Assembly (NCBI GenBank): GCA_031269355.1
Contig: JAISZG010000041.1
Location: 40,289-104,288, forward strand
Length of the DNA: 64,000 nt
Source of the DNA: Oscillospiraceae bacterium
Lineage (GTDB): Bacteria > Bacillota > Clostridia > Christensenellales > Aristaeellaceae
Direction: 5' to 3'
Each line of letters opens with the position of its first letter. Position 1 is the first letter of the stretch. The translations under genes and the position numbers were made by a program. The notes under the pieces were generated by a model. That model made no database searches. It was not told where the DNA came from and was given only the letters and a program-made list of their open reading frames with translations. Shown in pieces: positions 36,430 through 45,990 of the stretch.

Positions 36430-37566
36430 ATGTCACTTACGATCCGCAAAATTCTTCAAGACGATCTTATGCCAGGCGCGGAAATCCGATCCGGAGGCGC
36501 AGGCGCGGAAAACCAAGTCAGTTGGGTAAACGTAATGGAGATACTGGATGAACCAACCTCGCTGCAGGCAGGCGAATTACTGATAACAACAGGCTTTGGT
36601 TTGGACGATTCCAACATTTACGGCCAGCTGCTGCGAAGATTATCCGAGCGCGGCGTAAGCGGTATCGTTATTCAAACAGGATATTATATAGACCGTATCC
36701 CCGATTATCTGTTAACGCAGGCGGAGACGCTCGGCTTTCCACTGCTGGAGATACCAAAATCCCTTACATTTTCTTCCATATTGCGCACGCTTATCGACGC
36801 GATCAGCGCGGACCGCGCCCGCCGTTCGCTCCTCGCCTCCGATTCGCTGGACGCCGCGCTTCTGCGGCTGCCCTTCTCGCAGGACTCCACGTGCGCCTTG
36901 CTTTTGATTACGTCCGCCTCGGAAACTCATGCGGATAAAGCGGATATCGGATTTATCCGCGTTCGATCCTACCTTGCGTCGAAAGCCTCTGCGCTTAGCG
37001 TGGAGAGCGCGCAGAATGATCTGCTATGCCTGTTCTCCGCGAGCGCGGGCGTTTCGCTAGAGGAAGTGCAATTCGATTTAACGCAGCTGGCGACAGAAAT
37101 TTCCAAACGGGAAGGCTGTGATTTGTTCATCGGAATCAGTCCGGAATTCGTTCCGTCCGGGATAGAGCAATTGCGCGACGCGCTTCGAAAATCCGTAGAG
37201 TGCCGCGAGGAACTTCAGAAAATCCGCGCGAAGAGGGGAGTATGCGAGTTCGGCGGAATCTCGTTCTTTGAACTGTTTCAAAGCGTTCAAAGAAACAGCC
37301 GGGTTTCTACGCCGAATCGCCGCGCGCTGGAAGATCTGTTTTCTTATGACGTTATTCACCGATCGGAGTATGTTCGCACGCTGCGCGTATTTTTAGCGCA
37401 CGAGTGCAATTGCGCCCAGACGGCGGCGCGCCTTTATATTCATCGCCATACGCTGAATAACCGCTTGGAGAAGATTCGGAAAATGTGCGGCTTCGATCTG
37501 AAGAATTATTATGTTCGGCTCTACCTGTCGCTCGCGCTGCTGATCCACGATTATTTTGACGAATGA
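36430..37566 (+). CDS. PucR family transcriptional regulator
   Basis: 378 residues. The N-terminal PucR sensor domain (SWVNVMEILDEPTSLQAGEL, LLITTGFGL) covers about residues 20-125. The C-terminal helix-turn-helix is in LAHECNCAQTAARLYIHRHT, then LNNRLEKIRKMCGFDL, the usual end of the CdaR/PucR family. GGGAGGAGC precedes ATG 36430; an earlier in-frame ATG at 36400 is unlikely. Divergent from the dehydrogenase-aminotransferase operon, which it probably controls. The ligand is unknown; members respond to purine breakdown products, sugar acids or amino acids. Confidence 0.9.
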   Translation: MSLTIRKILQDDLMPGAEIRSGGAGAENQVSWVNVMEILDEPTSLQAGELLITTGFGLDDSNIYGQLLRRLSERGVSGIVIQTGYYIDRIPDYLLTQAETLGFPLLEIPKSLTFSSILRTLIDAISADRARRSLLASDSLDAALLRLPFSQDSTCALLLITSASETHADKADIGFIRVRSYLASKASALSVESAQNDLLCLFSASAGVSLEEVQFDLTQLATEISKREGCDLFIGISPEFVPSGIEQLRDALRKSVECREELQKIRAKRGVCEFGGISFFELFQSVQRNSRVSTPNRRALEDLFSYDVIHRSEYVRTLRVFLAHECNCAQTAARLYIHRHTLNNRLEKIRKMCGFDLKNYYVRLYLSLALLIHDYFDE

Positions 37567-37774
37567 AGCGCGGCGCTCAAATTTAAGAAATATAATATAC
37601 GGCTTGCAACCGCAATTTGCTTGGCTAGGACACGCTTCCGTTCGGTACAGGGTATAAAAGATCTGCTCTATAATTTTCCTATTATTAAAAATAATCATAT
37701 CGGACTTCCTACATTTCCAAATTTTTCCACGATAAACATAATAAATATGATATATAACATCATTTCCCGCCCGC

Positions 37775-37803
37775 TTGACATATCCGCGCGGATTCAATAC
37801 AAT
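37775..37803 (+). promoter_or_regulatory. promoter of the threonine aldolase gene
   Basis: TTGACA (37775-37780), 17 bases, TACAAT (37798-37803). The rest of 37567-37858 is AT-rich with no gene seen. Confidence 0.8.
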
Positions 37804-37858
37804 AATCTATTATTCGACAATCTCCCGCATAATCCCAAACATTCGAAAGGAACTCCGC

Positions 37859-38893
37859 ATGCCGCAAAATATAAAGAAAATTCGTTTTGAAAATGATTAT
37901 AGCGAAGGCGCTCATCCCGCCGTATTATCTCGAATTCAGGAAGCAAACCTCGTTCAGCGCGCAGGCTATGGGTTAGACGACGCGTGCCTGGCGGCGGCGG
38001 ACAGCATTCGCTCGCGCGTCGGTCGGCAGGATGCGGACGTTCACTTTCTAACCGGCGGAACGAGCGCGAATCTTATCGCGCTAACGGCGTTCCTGCGCCC
38101 GCATGAGGCGGTTATATGCACAGACACTGCCCATATTCACGTGCATGAAACCGGGGCTATCGAGGCTGCGGGGCACAAGCTGATAACCCTATCCGCGCCT
38201 GATGGAAAGCTATCCCCCGCTCCGATAGAAGAGGCGGCGCTCCGTTTCACCGACGAACATATGGTGAAGCCGCGTTTGGTTTTCATCGCGAACGCAACGG
38301 AACTGGGCACGCATTATACGCTTTCCGAGCTGCGCTCATTGCGCGCGGTCTGCGATAAACTGGGGCTGTTGCTGTACATGGACGGGGCGCGGCTAGGAAA
38401 CGCGCTGGCGGCGTCGGATGCGGAATGGGCGGATCTTCCAAACCTGCTCGACGCGTTCTATATCGGCGGCACGAAAAACGGAGCACTGTTCGGAGAAGCG
38501 ATGGTTATCGTGAACGACCGCCTAAAACCTTATTTCCGATATGTTATAAAGCAGCGCGGCGGCATGATGGCCAAGGGGTTCCTGCTGGGGCTGCAATTCC
38601 AGGCGCTGTTCGAGAACGATTTGTACATGGAAATGGCGCGGCACGCAAACGCGATGGCCGACGAACTTCGCGCGGCACTCGCCGAAAAGCGCATTCCGCT
38701 TAGCCCCGCCACTAAAACAAATCAGGTGTTCGCCGTTATGCCCAACGGAATGATACGCACGCTTTCAAAGCGGTACGCGTTCCACGCGATGCAGCCAATC
38801 GACGAACAGCACACGGTAGTGCGGTTGGTCGCAAGCTGGGCGACGACGCGCGAGATGGTATCAGCGTTCCGCAATGATCTAATTAAAATATAA
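37859..38893 (+). CDS. low-specificity threonine aldolase / beta-eliminating lyase
   Basis: 344 residues. PLP fold type I: IRFENDYSEGAHPAVLSRI, DVHFLTGGTSANLIAL, HVHETGAIEAAGHKL, LYMDGARLGNAL, and the PLP lysine in FYIGGTKNGALFGEAM. It splits L-threonine or allo-threonine to glycine and acetaldehyde. ATG 37859 has GAAAGGA upstream and lies downstream of the promoter; the longer open frame begins inside the promoter. Monocistronic, ended by a hairpin. Confidence 0.9.
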   Translation: MPQNIKKIRFENDYSEGAHPAVLSRIQEANLVQRAGYGLDDACLAAADSIRSRVGRQDADVHFLTGGTSANLIALTAFLRPHEAVICTDTAHIHVHETGAIEAAGHKLITLSAPDGKLSPAPIEEAALRFTDEHMVKPRLVFIANATELGTHYTLSELRSLRAVCDKLGLLLYMDGARLGNALAASDAEWADLPNLLDAFYIGGTKNGALFGEAMVIVNDRLKPYFRYVIKQRGGMMAKGFLLGLQFQALFENDLYMEMARHANAMADELRAALAEKRIPLSPATKTNQVFAVMPNGMIRTLSKRYAFHAMQPIDEQHTVVRLVASWATTREMVSAFRNDLIKI

Positions 38894-38912
38894 TATTATT
38901 TTATTTATAATC

Positions 38913-38950
38913 AATCGAAGGATTGGAAACTCAACATCTATCCTTCGATT
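38913..38950 (+). terminator. hairpin after the threonine aldolase gene
   Basis: AATCGAAGGAT (38913-38923) pairs with ATCCTTCGATT (38940-38950), 11 bp, followed by an AT-rich tail. Located between convergent genes. Confidence 0.65.
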
Positions 38951-39107
38951 CATTATATTATTATAATATTATGCTGCAGCAGTTTCGACCTTTTTGCCAG
39001 TTTGCGCTTCCAGCGTACGGCTATTTGCGAAGCAGCCCATACCCAACACTCATCAATTTCGAGCGCTCCTTCACGCTAAGCGCCGCATATAAAAACATAA
39101 ATAACCG

Positions 39108-40478
39108 CTATTTCGCCTCTTCAGGCTCCGCAGACTGGCTTCGCGGTTCTTTGTTCGGCTGGCATTTGGACAGTACCGCAGCTATTACGCGCCTATCCTC
39201 CACCTGCTCGACATGTATGTTAAGCCCGTTTGTCGTTATATCCGGCTGGCTGCCGTCTTCTGGAATAGAGCTCAGGCAGGAATACACCAACCCGCCCAGC
39301 GTCGAATATTCCTCGTCTTCCGGAAGATCGACGCCCAGCGCTTCTGAAAGCGTTTCAAGGTCGATCCCGCCGGATACGCGCCATTTATTCGGCTCAAGCT
39401 GCACTATATCCTGCATTACCTGCGGGTCGAATTCGTCATATATATTGCCTACGATTTCCTCGAGCAAATCCTCCATGGTTACCAAACCGCTTGTACCGCC
39501 AAATTCATCCACTACTATCGCTATATGCGTTTTTCGCTTTTGCATATTCCTGAACAATACGTCGGCCTTCACCGTTTCCGGCACGAAATATGTCTCCCGC
39601 AGGAGTTCAACCAGAGGGCGGGGATTCTGTTCCCGTTCGTTCAGCAGCCATGTGCGGGTGGACAGCACGCCTATTATATCGTCTAGATCCTCATCATAAA
39701 CGGGGAAGCGCGACAATCCAGATTCCGTGATAGTGCGCAGTATAACTTCCGGCGTGTCGGCGATCCAAATCGCGGTCATATCCGTTCGATGGGTCATAAC
39801 TTCAGCCGCCGTCATATTGTTGAACTCAAACACATTCTCGATCATCTCGCGCTCGTTGGTTTCGATCGCCCCTTTTTCCTCGCCGATATCTACCATCAGT
39901 CGGATTTCTTCTTCCGTAACTTTCTCCGGCGATGAATTTGGATCGACTCCCAGCGCGCGCAATACCAGATTTGTAGATCCGCTCAGCAGCGCTATCATCG
40001 GTCGCAGAAAATACGACATCCCGGTGATCAGGTCGGCGGCAAAGCGCGCGACTTTGTCGGCATGCTGCATCGCAATGCGCTTTGGGGCAAGCTCGCCGAG
40101 CACAAGCGAAAAATACGATAATATAATCGTCACCAATACTAGCGCTATAGTGTGCGCCGCAGACAAGCTTATCGGCACGATGCCGACCATCCACCCGGCT
40201 ATGTCGTCCGCGAAATTGTTCGCCGCGAACGCGCTGCCAAGGAAGCCTGCCAACGTAATGCTTACTTGAATCGTTGACAGGAAACTCGACGGCTTTTCCA
40301 CCATGCGCATCAGGCGAGCGGCGACCTTGTCGCCCATGTCGACCTGCTTGCGCAATCGATTTTCGTTAAGCGATATGACTGCGATTTCAGACGCGGCAAA
40401 CACCGCGTTCACCAGAATAAGAACCAACTGAAGCAGCAGCGCGGGTAATAATGGGTCAGGAACCGGGTCGGCAGGCAA
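39108..40478 (-). CDS. hemolysin C/CorC-like CNNM-CBS domain membrane protein
   Basis: 456 residues. DUF21/CNNM membrane domain (residues 1-190; AVFAASEIAVISLNENRLRK and VLGELAPKRIAMQ are typical). A CBS pair follows at about residues 210-345 (MTHRTDMTAIWIADTPEVIL; IVVDEFGGTSGLVTMEDLLE, then EIVGNIYDE), then the C-terminal transporter-associated domain (WRVSGGIDLETLSEALGVDL). Such proteins are linked to Mg2+ or Co2+ export. Start TTG 40478 with AAGGAGG upstream. Confidence 0.93.
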   Translation of the reverse strand: MPADPVPDPLLPALLLQLVLILVNAVFAASEIAVISLNENRLRKQVDMGDKVAARLMRMVEKPSSFLSTIQVSITLAGFLGSAFAANNFADDIAGWMVGIVPISLSAAHTIALVLVTIILSYFSLVLGELAPKRIAMQHADKVARFAADLITGMSYFLRPMIALLSGSTNLVLRALGVDPNSSPEKVTEEEIRLMVDIGEEKGAIETNEREMIENVFEFNNMTAAEVMTHRTDMTAIWIADTPEVILRTITESGLSRFPVYDEDLDDIIGVLSTRTWLLNEREQNPRPLVELLRETYFVPETVKADVLFRNMQKRKTHIAIVVDEFGGTSGLVTMEDLLEEIVGNIYDEFDPQVMQDIVQLEPNKWRVSGGIDLETLSEALGVDLPEDEEYSTLGGLVYSCLSSIPEDGSQPDITTNGLNIHVEQVEDRRVIAAVLSKCQPNKEPRSQSAEPEEAK

Positions 40479-40682
40479 AGCGTTACATCCTCCTTAGTTT
40501 GGTCGGGACATCCACAGTGGGTTTATAGCTGAATATTATTATAGCATAGATCGAGAAAACATTCATCCCTTGACCGAAATTTTCCCTACATATATGAATT
40601 TATGTATAAATTTCCTGCCCTCTTATCCGCATATTTGAAAATATCTCGGATCGGCTTTTCTGCGCGCGCAATTTGCTCTAAG

Positions 40683-41666
40683 TCAATTCTCGGCTGTTGA
40701 TCCTGCGGTTTCAGCGGCGGTGTCCGCCGACGCATCTCCGGATTGTTCGGCGGCGCCGGAACTGGCAGTCGCTTTCGCCTTAGGGTTGCGCACCCATTCT
40801 GGCGTGCCAACTACCTCCGTTTTAACTATTTCTGGAGGTGTCTCCAGCATCTTCGGATTCTCCGCAAGTTTGCGCCACAGCGCGTATACTCGAGCGTACG
40901 CGGCTCCGTTGCAGATGCGCTCGTCCCCCACCACGCCTATTGGAATAACGCGTCGAATAATAGTTTCGCCCTTCAAATTCGCAACCGGCGCCCGATGGAT
41001 TTTTCCTATGCTGATAAACACGCTGGTAGTGCCAAAATTATATATATGATGATATATATAATTTATGCCCAATGACGCCATATTCGTCACAAACAAGCTG
41101 GTATGAAACGGGCTTGCGTCGATTATAGGTTTAGGCATTACGCCGTATCGATCGAGCAGGCGCAGCAATCCGACGAGAACCGTTGGAACAAACGGCGCGG
41201 CGAGTATGAATCTGGCGATGCGCTCGGTAGCGTTTCCGCTGGGCGGGGGATTCCGATTTTCAGCGATCGCGGCTTCAATTCGCTCGGCGACGTCGAATAT
41301 CGTATCCCTCGGATCAAACTTTACCTTTACGGCGGACGCGTCCACATCCTCGCCTTCGCCGCGCTTGAGCACCATAAACGATACGGCGATCTCGTCGCGC
41401 GCGTATATCTGCTTGTTTACGACGAAGCGATTGATCTCAGGATACTGCGCGACCACCCTCACATACGCCGCAATTATTATGCTCATAAAAGAAATAACCC
41501 GCCCCTTGTCGCGCTGCTCCTGGATATAGCGCGCAACTTTATCATAATCGATTTCTTGCGGCGTCATAACTTGCGCGTCGCAGCGCTGGGGCATGAGGTA
41601 AGCGGTCATGCCGAGGATAGGGTCTATCTTAGAAAGCCTGCGCCCCTCCAGTCTAAATCCAAACAT
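40683..41666 (-). CDS. 2-oxoacid dehydrogenase E2-like protein lacking the catalytic motif
   Basis: 327 residues resembling the chloramphenicol-acetyltransferase-type catalytic domain of E2 acyltransferases, without lipoyl or E1/E3-binding domains. The region expected to read D-H-R-x-x-D-G is D-E-R-I-C-N-G here (residues 248-254), so both the catalytic His and the Asp are replaced. The C-terminus carries a low-complexity Ala/Ser/Thr tail from about residue 300. ATG 41666 has AAGGAG and a promoter upstream. No E1 or E3 genes are near. Probably a non-acyltransferase homologue; function unknown. Confidence 0.75.
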   Translation of the reverse strand: MFGFRLEGRRLSKIDPILGMTAYLMPQRCDAQVMTPQEIDYDKVARYIQEQRDKGRVISFMSIIIAAYVRVVAQYPEINRFVVNKQIYARDEIAVSFMVLKRGEGEDVDASAVKVKFDPRDTIFDVAERIEAAIAENRNPPPSGNATERIARFILAAPFVPTVLVGLLRLLDRYGVMPKPIIDASPFHTSLFVTNMASLGINYIYHHIYNFGTTSVFISIGKIHRAPVANLKGETIIRRVIPIGVVGDERICNGAAYARVYALWRKLAENPKMLETPPEIVKTEVVGTPEWVRNPKAKATASSGAAEQSGDASADTAAETAGSTAEN

Positions 41667-41707
41667 CGCGATCGCTCCTTATTTATTAATCATTTAATCA
41701 TTTTACC

Positions 41708-41735
41708 ATTATACAGTATTTACAGCGGCGGTCAA
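41708..41735 (-). promoter_or_regulatory. promoter of the E2-like gene
   Basis: Minus strand TTGACC (41735-41730), 16 bases, TATAAT (41713-41708). Confidence 0.75.
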
Positions 41736-41799
41736 GTAGCCGTGCGCCGCTGCAAAATATTAGTATAAAATTATGTTAATTATAATGCGTAATCATGAT

Positions 41800-41833
41800 G
41801 CCGCCGCGCTGGGATTGCGTGCAGCGCGGCGGC
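41800..41833 (-). terminator. hairpin after the MBL hydrolase gene
   Basis: GCCGCCGCGCTG (41800-41811) and CAGCGCGGCGGC (41822-41833), a perfect 12 bp GC-rich stem. No T-run follows, so it may stabilise or end the transcript. Confidence 0.5.
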
Positions 41834-41894
41834 GGCGAAGTAACTTTACGCAACCGCATTAACTGGCTTAGCGCAATTGGCGGCGTTGACCGAT

Positions 41895-42797
41895 TCACCA
41901 ACGATCGCCGATTTTTTCGATATCGAATACCAGCGTGGTTTCCGGTTCCGGGTTGCAGAATACTATTGTGCTTTTCTGCATGCCAGGCGAGGGTTTTGCC
42001 GCCGCCAAGATATCATATCGAAGTCCCTGCGCATATCGTCTCAGCCGTTCGCCCGCGACCAGCGCGGGCCAATGCGGAGCCAGCGCCCATTCAAACGGGT
42101 ACGCCATAGCGCTGTTTATGCTGCGGACATAGGTTGAAATCGACTCGCATTCGGGGAAAAACACCCATGTCGTCGGGTTCCAGTTATCCGCCGGCAGCAA
42201 AAGCCGATGCGGCTGTACGAACAGACCAATCGAGCCGGGCGTATGGCCTGGCATTCTTAGCACGCTGACCGCCACGCCGCCCAAATCGAATTCGTTTTCT
42301 TGCAGCGCCGCGAGATTACCCGCGCCGATCCCGCGATAACCATCCTTATCATAATCTGCCGGAAGTATGTTCTTGGCTTGATCCAGAACCCGGCCGCGCG
42401 TTTGAGCCGCGCAATAATGCTTTGCCACGTCGATATCCGCCTGATCCACATACGCGGCGTCGAACTGATACGCTCCGCAGGCGTGATCGTGATGCCCGTG
42501 GCTGAGTATAACGCGCAGCGGATTTGACGTGATCGATCTGACTTGCGCGGCGATATTAAACAGTCCGTAGCCCGTGTCAAACAGCAGCGCCTCATTTCGC
42601 CCAACAATCAGCGTGCAATGGACGCCCAACTCGTCTCCAATATGGAAAATTCCGGGAAGAGCTTCGTTTATTTTAAAACGCGCCGACCATTCGCCGCCAT
42701 GCGAATCATATGATTTATTTGCGTCGCGCAATACGTTCACCCGCTTTCGTCGATTAAACCTTGTGCGCCCCCAAATATGATATACGTTATCTTCCAT
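41895..42797 (-). CDS. MBL-fold metallo-hydrolase
   Basis: 300 residues. The metal motif HGHHDH is in VILSHGHHDHACGAY (about residue 100), later ligands in MPGHTPGSIGLF and LLLPADNW. The N-terminal 40 residues (MEDNVYHIWGRTRFNRRKRV) precede the fold and are unusual. Glyoxalase II-like members hydrolyse thioesters, lactones or phosphodiesters; the substrate cannot be told. AGGAT precedes ATG 42797. Isolated between hairpins. Confidence 0.9.
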   Translation of the reverse strand: MEDNVYHIWGRTRFNRRKRVNVLRDANKSYDSHGGEWSARFKINEALPGIFHIGDELGVHCTLIVGRNEALLFDTGYGLFNIAAQVRSITSNPLRVILSHGHHDHACGAYQFDAAYVDQADIDVAKHYCAAQTRGRVLDQAKNILPADYDKDGYRGIGAGNLAALQENEFDLGGVAVSVLRMPGHTPGSIGLFVQPHRLLLPADNWNPTTWVFFPECESISTYVRSINSAMAYPFEWALAPHWPALVAGERLRRYAQGLRYDILAAAKPSPGMQKSTIVFCNPEPETTLVFDIEKIGDRW

Positions 42798-42971
42798 ATC
42801 CTATCAGATTTTCCTGCATGGATAGCTCGTTATTTGGCATAGCCGCCGGCGGATTCCGCGCCTGCGGAAATGCCTTGCCGGTTCTTTCCCAACGCCGCTC
42901 AACGTACCTGACAAATTAATCGCCGGTGTAATAATGAGCGGTGAAAAATTGCGGCTTCTTCATAACTGCGA

Positions 42972-43000
42972 TTGACAATTTCACAATTCCGTAATATAAT
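42972..43000 (+). promoter_or_regulatory. perfect-consensus promoter of the SH3b/peptidoglycan-binding protein
   Basis: TTGACA (42972-42977), 17 bases, TATAAT (42995-43000). A full match to the vegetative consensus suggests high, constitutive expression. Confidence 0.88.
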
Positions 43001-43072
43001 GAAGCAGCTTGGAACTCAAGTAATGCGGCGTATGTCGATCGAACAGGACGCGGACACAGGAGGAGACTGGAT

Positions 43073-45766
43073 ATGCGGTTAAATAAAAGAGGCTGGCTAT
43101 CTATTCTATTAGGATTGGCGATGTTGCTTCCGTATGTTGCGGTCGCTCCCAAACCGGCTCAGGCGGATTCGGTCGAGTATATCGTGCTGTCGACGACTCA
43201 ACTTTATTCGACCGCGAGCACGTCGTCGCAGGTATTGGGATACCTAAGCGCCGGCGACGTATTCACCTCGCTCAGCTCTACGGTGATAGGAGGCGTAACC
43301 TGGCACTATACAGTCGCGGGCGCGAGAGATTCTTCCGGCGTCGCGGAGTATATGCCCGGATATGTGACGGGGGCGAACATAAAACCCAAATCGAGTTCCG
43401 CAGCGCCAAACACACCCACTACCGGCGCGGATACAAGCGCGCCCGCCAGCGGCACGCTGCAGGTTACCATTTCATCGGGGCGCGCGAACGTGCGCAAATC
43501 GCCCAGCCCCAGCGCGGCGGTCGTCGTGCGGGTTCCAAACGGCACAAAACTAACATCAAAATCCACTATTACGGGCACGGACGGATATACCTGGTACAGC
43601 GTAAGCGTGAACGGATACTCGGGCTATATCCGCAGCGATTTGGTAAAACCTTCGTCGTCCGCTGCGGCAGGCACGAACACGGCGGCGGATAATGTCACCA
43701 AGATAACCAATTACCAAACCGCTCTGCTCAGCACTATATATGACAGCACGCCGGTGATGATCTCTCCGGACACAACCTCCGCCCGCATTACATTGTTGAA
43801 GCTTGACACGACCTTGACCAATCTCTACCACCTCGTGCAAGGCACGGATGGATTTACGTGGTACGAGGTCAGCTTCCCGCTAACTGGCACGTCTGTCGGC
43901 AGAGGGTACGTGCGCGGCGATCAGGTAAAGCCTTACGGTTCTTCCACCGCGACGTCGGCTCCGTCCTCGGGAGGTTCCGTCATTACATATACCGGCGCTC
44001 AGTACATCGTATCCGTATTGGGAAACGCGAACATGCGCTCCGGCGCTAGCACAGGCTCTTCCGTCGTCGCGAAGCTTGCCTCCGGTACAATCGTCACGGA
44101 AATCCGCAGCGAACGCGGATCAGACGGAAACATATGGCGGTATGTCTCCACAGGCAAGCAAACGGGTTATGTTCGTTCCGACTTGCTTTCCGCTATCGCA
44201 TCGGCGACGGCGCCTCCCACGATAGTAATAACTCCGACTCCCGCTCCGTACCTCGCGACCGATTATGTAATCGCAAGGGGTTATATCAACGTAGTCGATA
44301 AAGTCAACGGCGGAACTACCCTTTTCATCATGCCGTCGGGCGCCGTCGCCACCGTTCTGTCCGTCGTTACGGACGCGGACAAAACGCTGTGGTACTACAT
44401 CAACTATGACGACGGCTTCGGCTATGTAAGCGAAGAAGGCGTTCGCATTCCCCTATCGTCCGAGCTGACCAGCATGGGCGTTATAAAGCCTGCCGCCACC
44501 CCGACGCCGACGCCAGTTCCCGCTACTCCCAGCCAGGTGAAAATCGGCATATCGAACGTATCGCTGCGCGCAGGTCCGTCGACCTCCTCCAGCGTTATAA
44601 AGGTGCTCACTCCAAGTTCGCTGTGCACGTATCTTGGAACCGTTAAGGCTGCGGACAACAGCACATGGTATAAGGTAACCCATTACTCATCCACGGGATA
44701 TGTGCGCAGCGATCTAGCCAGCCTCGTATATCCCAATTCCGCTATGGCGCCTGCGATAACGCCGCCGCCCGCCGGATCAACGGCATACACGGCCGATCTG
44801 ATGGCGGTCGCTCGCGGTGATACAAACCTTCGCAGCGGCATGGGTACCACGTTCGGCGTCAAGGCTAAAATGCAGGCGGGCGAAGTGCTGCAGATCACCG
44901 GATCTGGCACCGGCATAGACGGTATGACATGGTTCCAGGTAACCTCTCGTTTAACGGGTACCAAAGGATATGTCCGCGGCGACCTGCTGCGCCAACTGAC
45001 GGCGGCGGAACTGGCGCTGTATTCGACGCCCGTCGACACAGGCATTGCGGATACAAGTCTCACTCTAAAATACGGTATGACGGGCTCGGACGTAACCAAG
45101 CTGCAAAACGCGCTGATCTCGCTGAATTATCTGACCGGCTCCGTAACGCTGGGAACATATGATACGGCCACCACCACCGCCGTTCGCAAATTCCAGCAGG
45201 CGAACAGTTTGACCGTCGACGGCATCGCCGGACCCGCGACGCTCTCAAAACTTTATAGCCTAACCGGAACCAGCATCGGCGACACCGGCACCGCACAAAC
45301 GCCGCCCACCTCAAACAGCGTGGGCTACTCGCTGACAACCGTCGAATTGAACGATTGGTTCTCCGGCAATATCAAAGCCGCGCTGGAGAGCAGCGCATCC
45401 AAGATTACGGTCGTAAGCGTGGAGACCAAACAGGCGTTCAACTGCAAATACAGATGGGGCACCCAGCACGCGGATTGCGAGCCGCTCACCGCCTCCGATA
45501 CCGCCATCGGCTGGTCGATACGCAATTCGTCCGGCAGGAAGGATCGCATACCCGTGTGGGTTATCGCGGGAGGGCGCACGTTCGCGGGGTCGATGTACTT
45601 CTGGGAACACGATTCCTCAAGCGATACCATATCCGGCAACAACTACTCCGGAATATTCTGCCTGCACTTTAAGAGCAGCACTACCCACACAAACCAAAAC
45701 CCGAGCGCGTCCGCAAACGTAGAGCATCAAAAGAGCGTCGTAGACGCGTACAACGCGGCGCATTGA
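43073..45766 (+). CDS. secreted multi-SH3b, peptidoglycan-binding protein with conserved C-terminal domain
   Basis: 897 residues. Signal peptide 1-32 (ends KPAQADS). About seven SH3b repeats over residues 35-640, separated by Ser/Thr/Pro linkers and each ending in a GYVRSDL-like strand. A peptidoglycan-binding 1 domain follows at about 662-722 (LKYGMTGSDVTKLQNALISL, KFQQANSLTVDGIAGPATL). The last 150 residues are a separate domain with WGTQHADCEPLTASDTAIGW, CLHFKSSTTHTN and a final HQKSVVDAYN. Its spaced His/Cys residues look catalytic or metal-binding. I recall related tails in Clostridia but no characterised function. Probably a cell-wall enzyme or surface protein. Confidence 0.88.
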   Translation: MRLNKRGWLSILLGLAMLLPYVAVAPKPAQADSVEYIVLSTTQLYSTASTSSQVLGYLSAGDVFTSLSSTVIGGVTWHYTVAGARDSSGVAEYMPGYVTGANIKPKSSSAAPNTPTTGADTSAPASGTLQVTISSGRANVRKSPSPSAAVVVRVPNGTKLTSKSTITGTDGYTWYSVSVNGYSGYIRSDLVKPSSSAAAGTNTAADNVTKITNYQTALLSTIYDSTPVMISPDTTSARITLLKLDTTLTNLYHLVQGTDGFTWYEVSFPLTGTSVGRGYVRGDQVKPYGSSTATSAPSSGGSVITYTGAQYIVSVLGNANMRSGASTGSSVVAKLASGTIVTEIRSERGSDGNIWRYVSTGKQTGYVRSDLLSAIASATAPPTIVITPTPAPYLATDYVIARGYINVVDKVNGGTTLFIMPSGAVATVLSVVTDADKTLWYYINYDDGFGYVSEEGVRIPLSSELTSMGVIKPAATPTPTPVPATPSQVKIGISNVSLRAGPSTSSSVIKVLTPSSLCTYLGTVKAADNSTWYKVTHYSSTGYVRSDLASLVYPNSAMAPAITPPPAGSTAYTADLMAVARGDTNLRSGMGTTFGVKAKMQAGEVLQITGSGTGIDGMTWFQVTSRLTGTKGYVRGDLLRQLTAAELALYSTPVDTGIADTSLTLKYGMTGSDVTKLQNALISLNYLTGSVTLGTYDTATTTAVRKFQQANSLTVDGIAGPATLSKLYSLTGTSIGDTGTAQTPPTSNSVGYSLTTVELNDWFSGNIKAALESSASKITVVSVETKQAFNCKYRWGTQHADCEPLTASDTAIGWSIRNSSGRKDRIPVWVIAGGRTFAGSMYFWEHDSSSDTISGNNYSGIFCLHFKSSTTHTNQNPSASANVEHQKSVVDAYNAAH

Positions 45767-45784
45767 TTCGACAATTTCCAACAG

Positions 45785-45817
45785 TCTCCGGCGGAAATAT
45801 TGGAATTCCGCCGGAGA
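45785..45817 (+). terminator. terminator after the SH3b/peptidoglycan-binding gene
   Basis: TCTCCGGCGGAA (45785-45796) pairs perfectly with TTCCGCCGGAGA (45806-45817), followed by TTTCGTT. Confidence 0.85.
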
Positions 45818-45901
45818 TTTCGTTAAGCAAGATTTTGCGAAAGCCAGCCAGCGCCAGGAAAATCAAGCACCTATGAAATTTTATCCGGAAATTACTACCA
45901 A

Positions 45902-45931
45902 TTGAAAACCTATTGGACACTAACGTAATAT
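45902..45931 (+). promoter_or_regulatory. predicted promoter of the triple peptidoglycan-binding protein gene
   Basis: TTGAAA (45902-45907), 18 bases, TAATAT (45926-45931). Confidence 0.5.
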
Positions 45932-45990
45932 TGGTTCGTTTTATCTTAGGAGACAACAACTGGATCAAAAGGAAATGAGGTGGAATACGG

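Noticed and set aside
38923..39699. 258-codon plus-strand frame starting in the threonine aldolase terminator
   Set aside because: Most of it is antisense to the CorC-like gene, its product is Ser-rich shadow sequence, and the start has no ribosome site.
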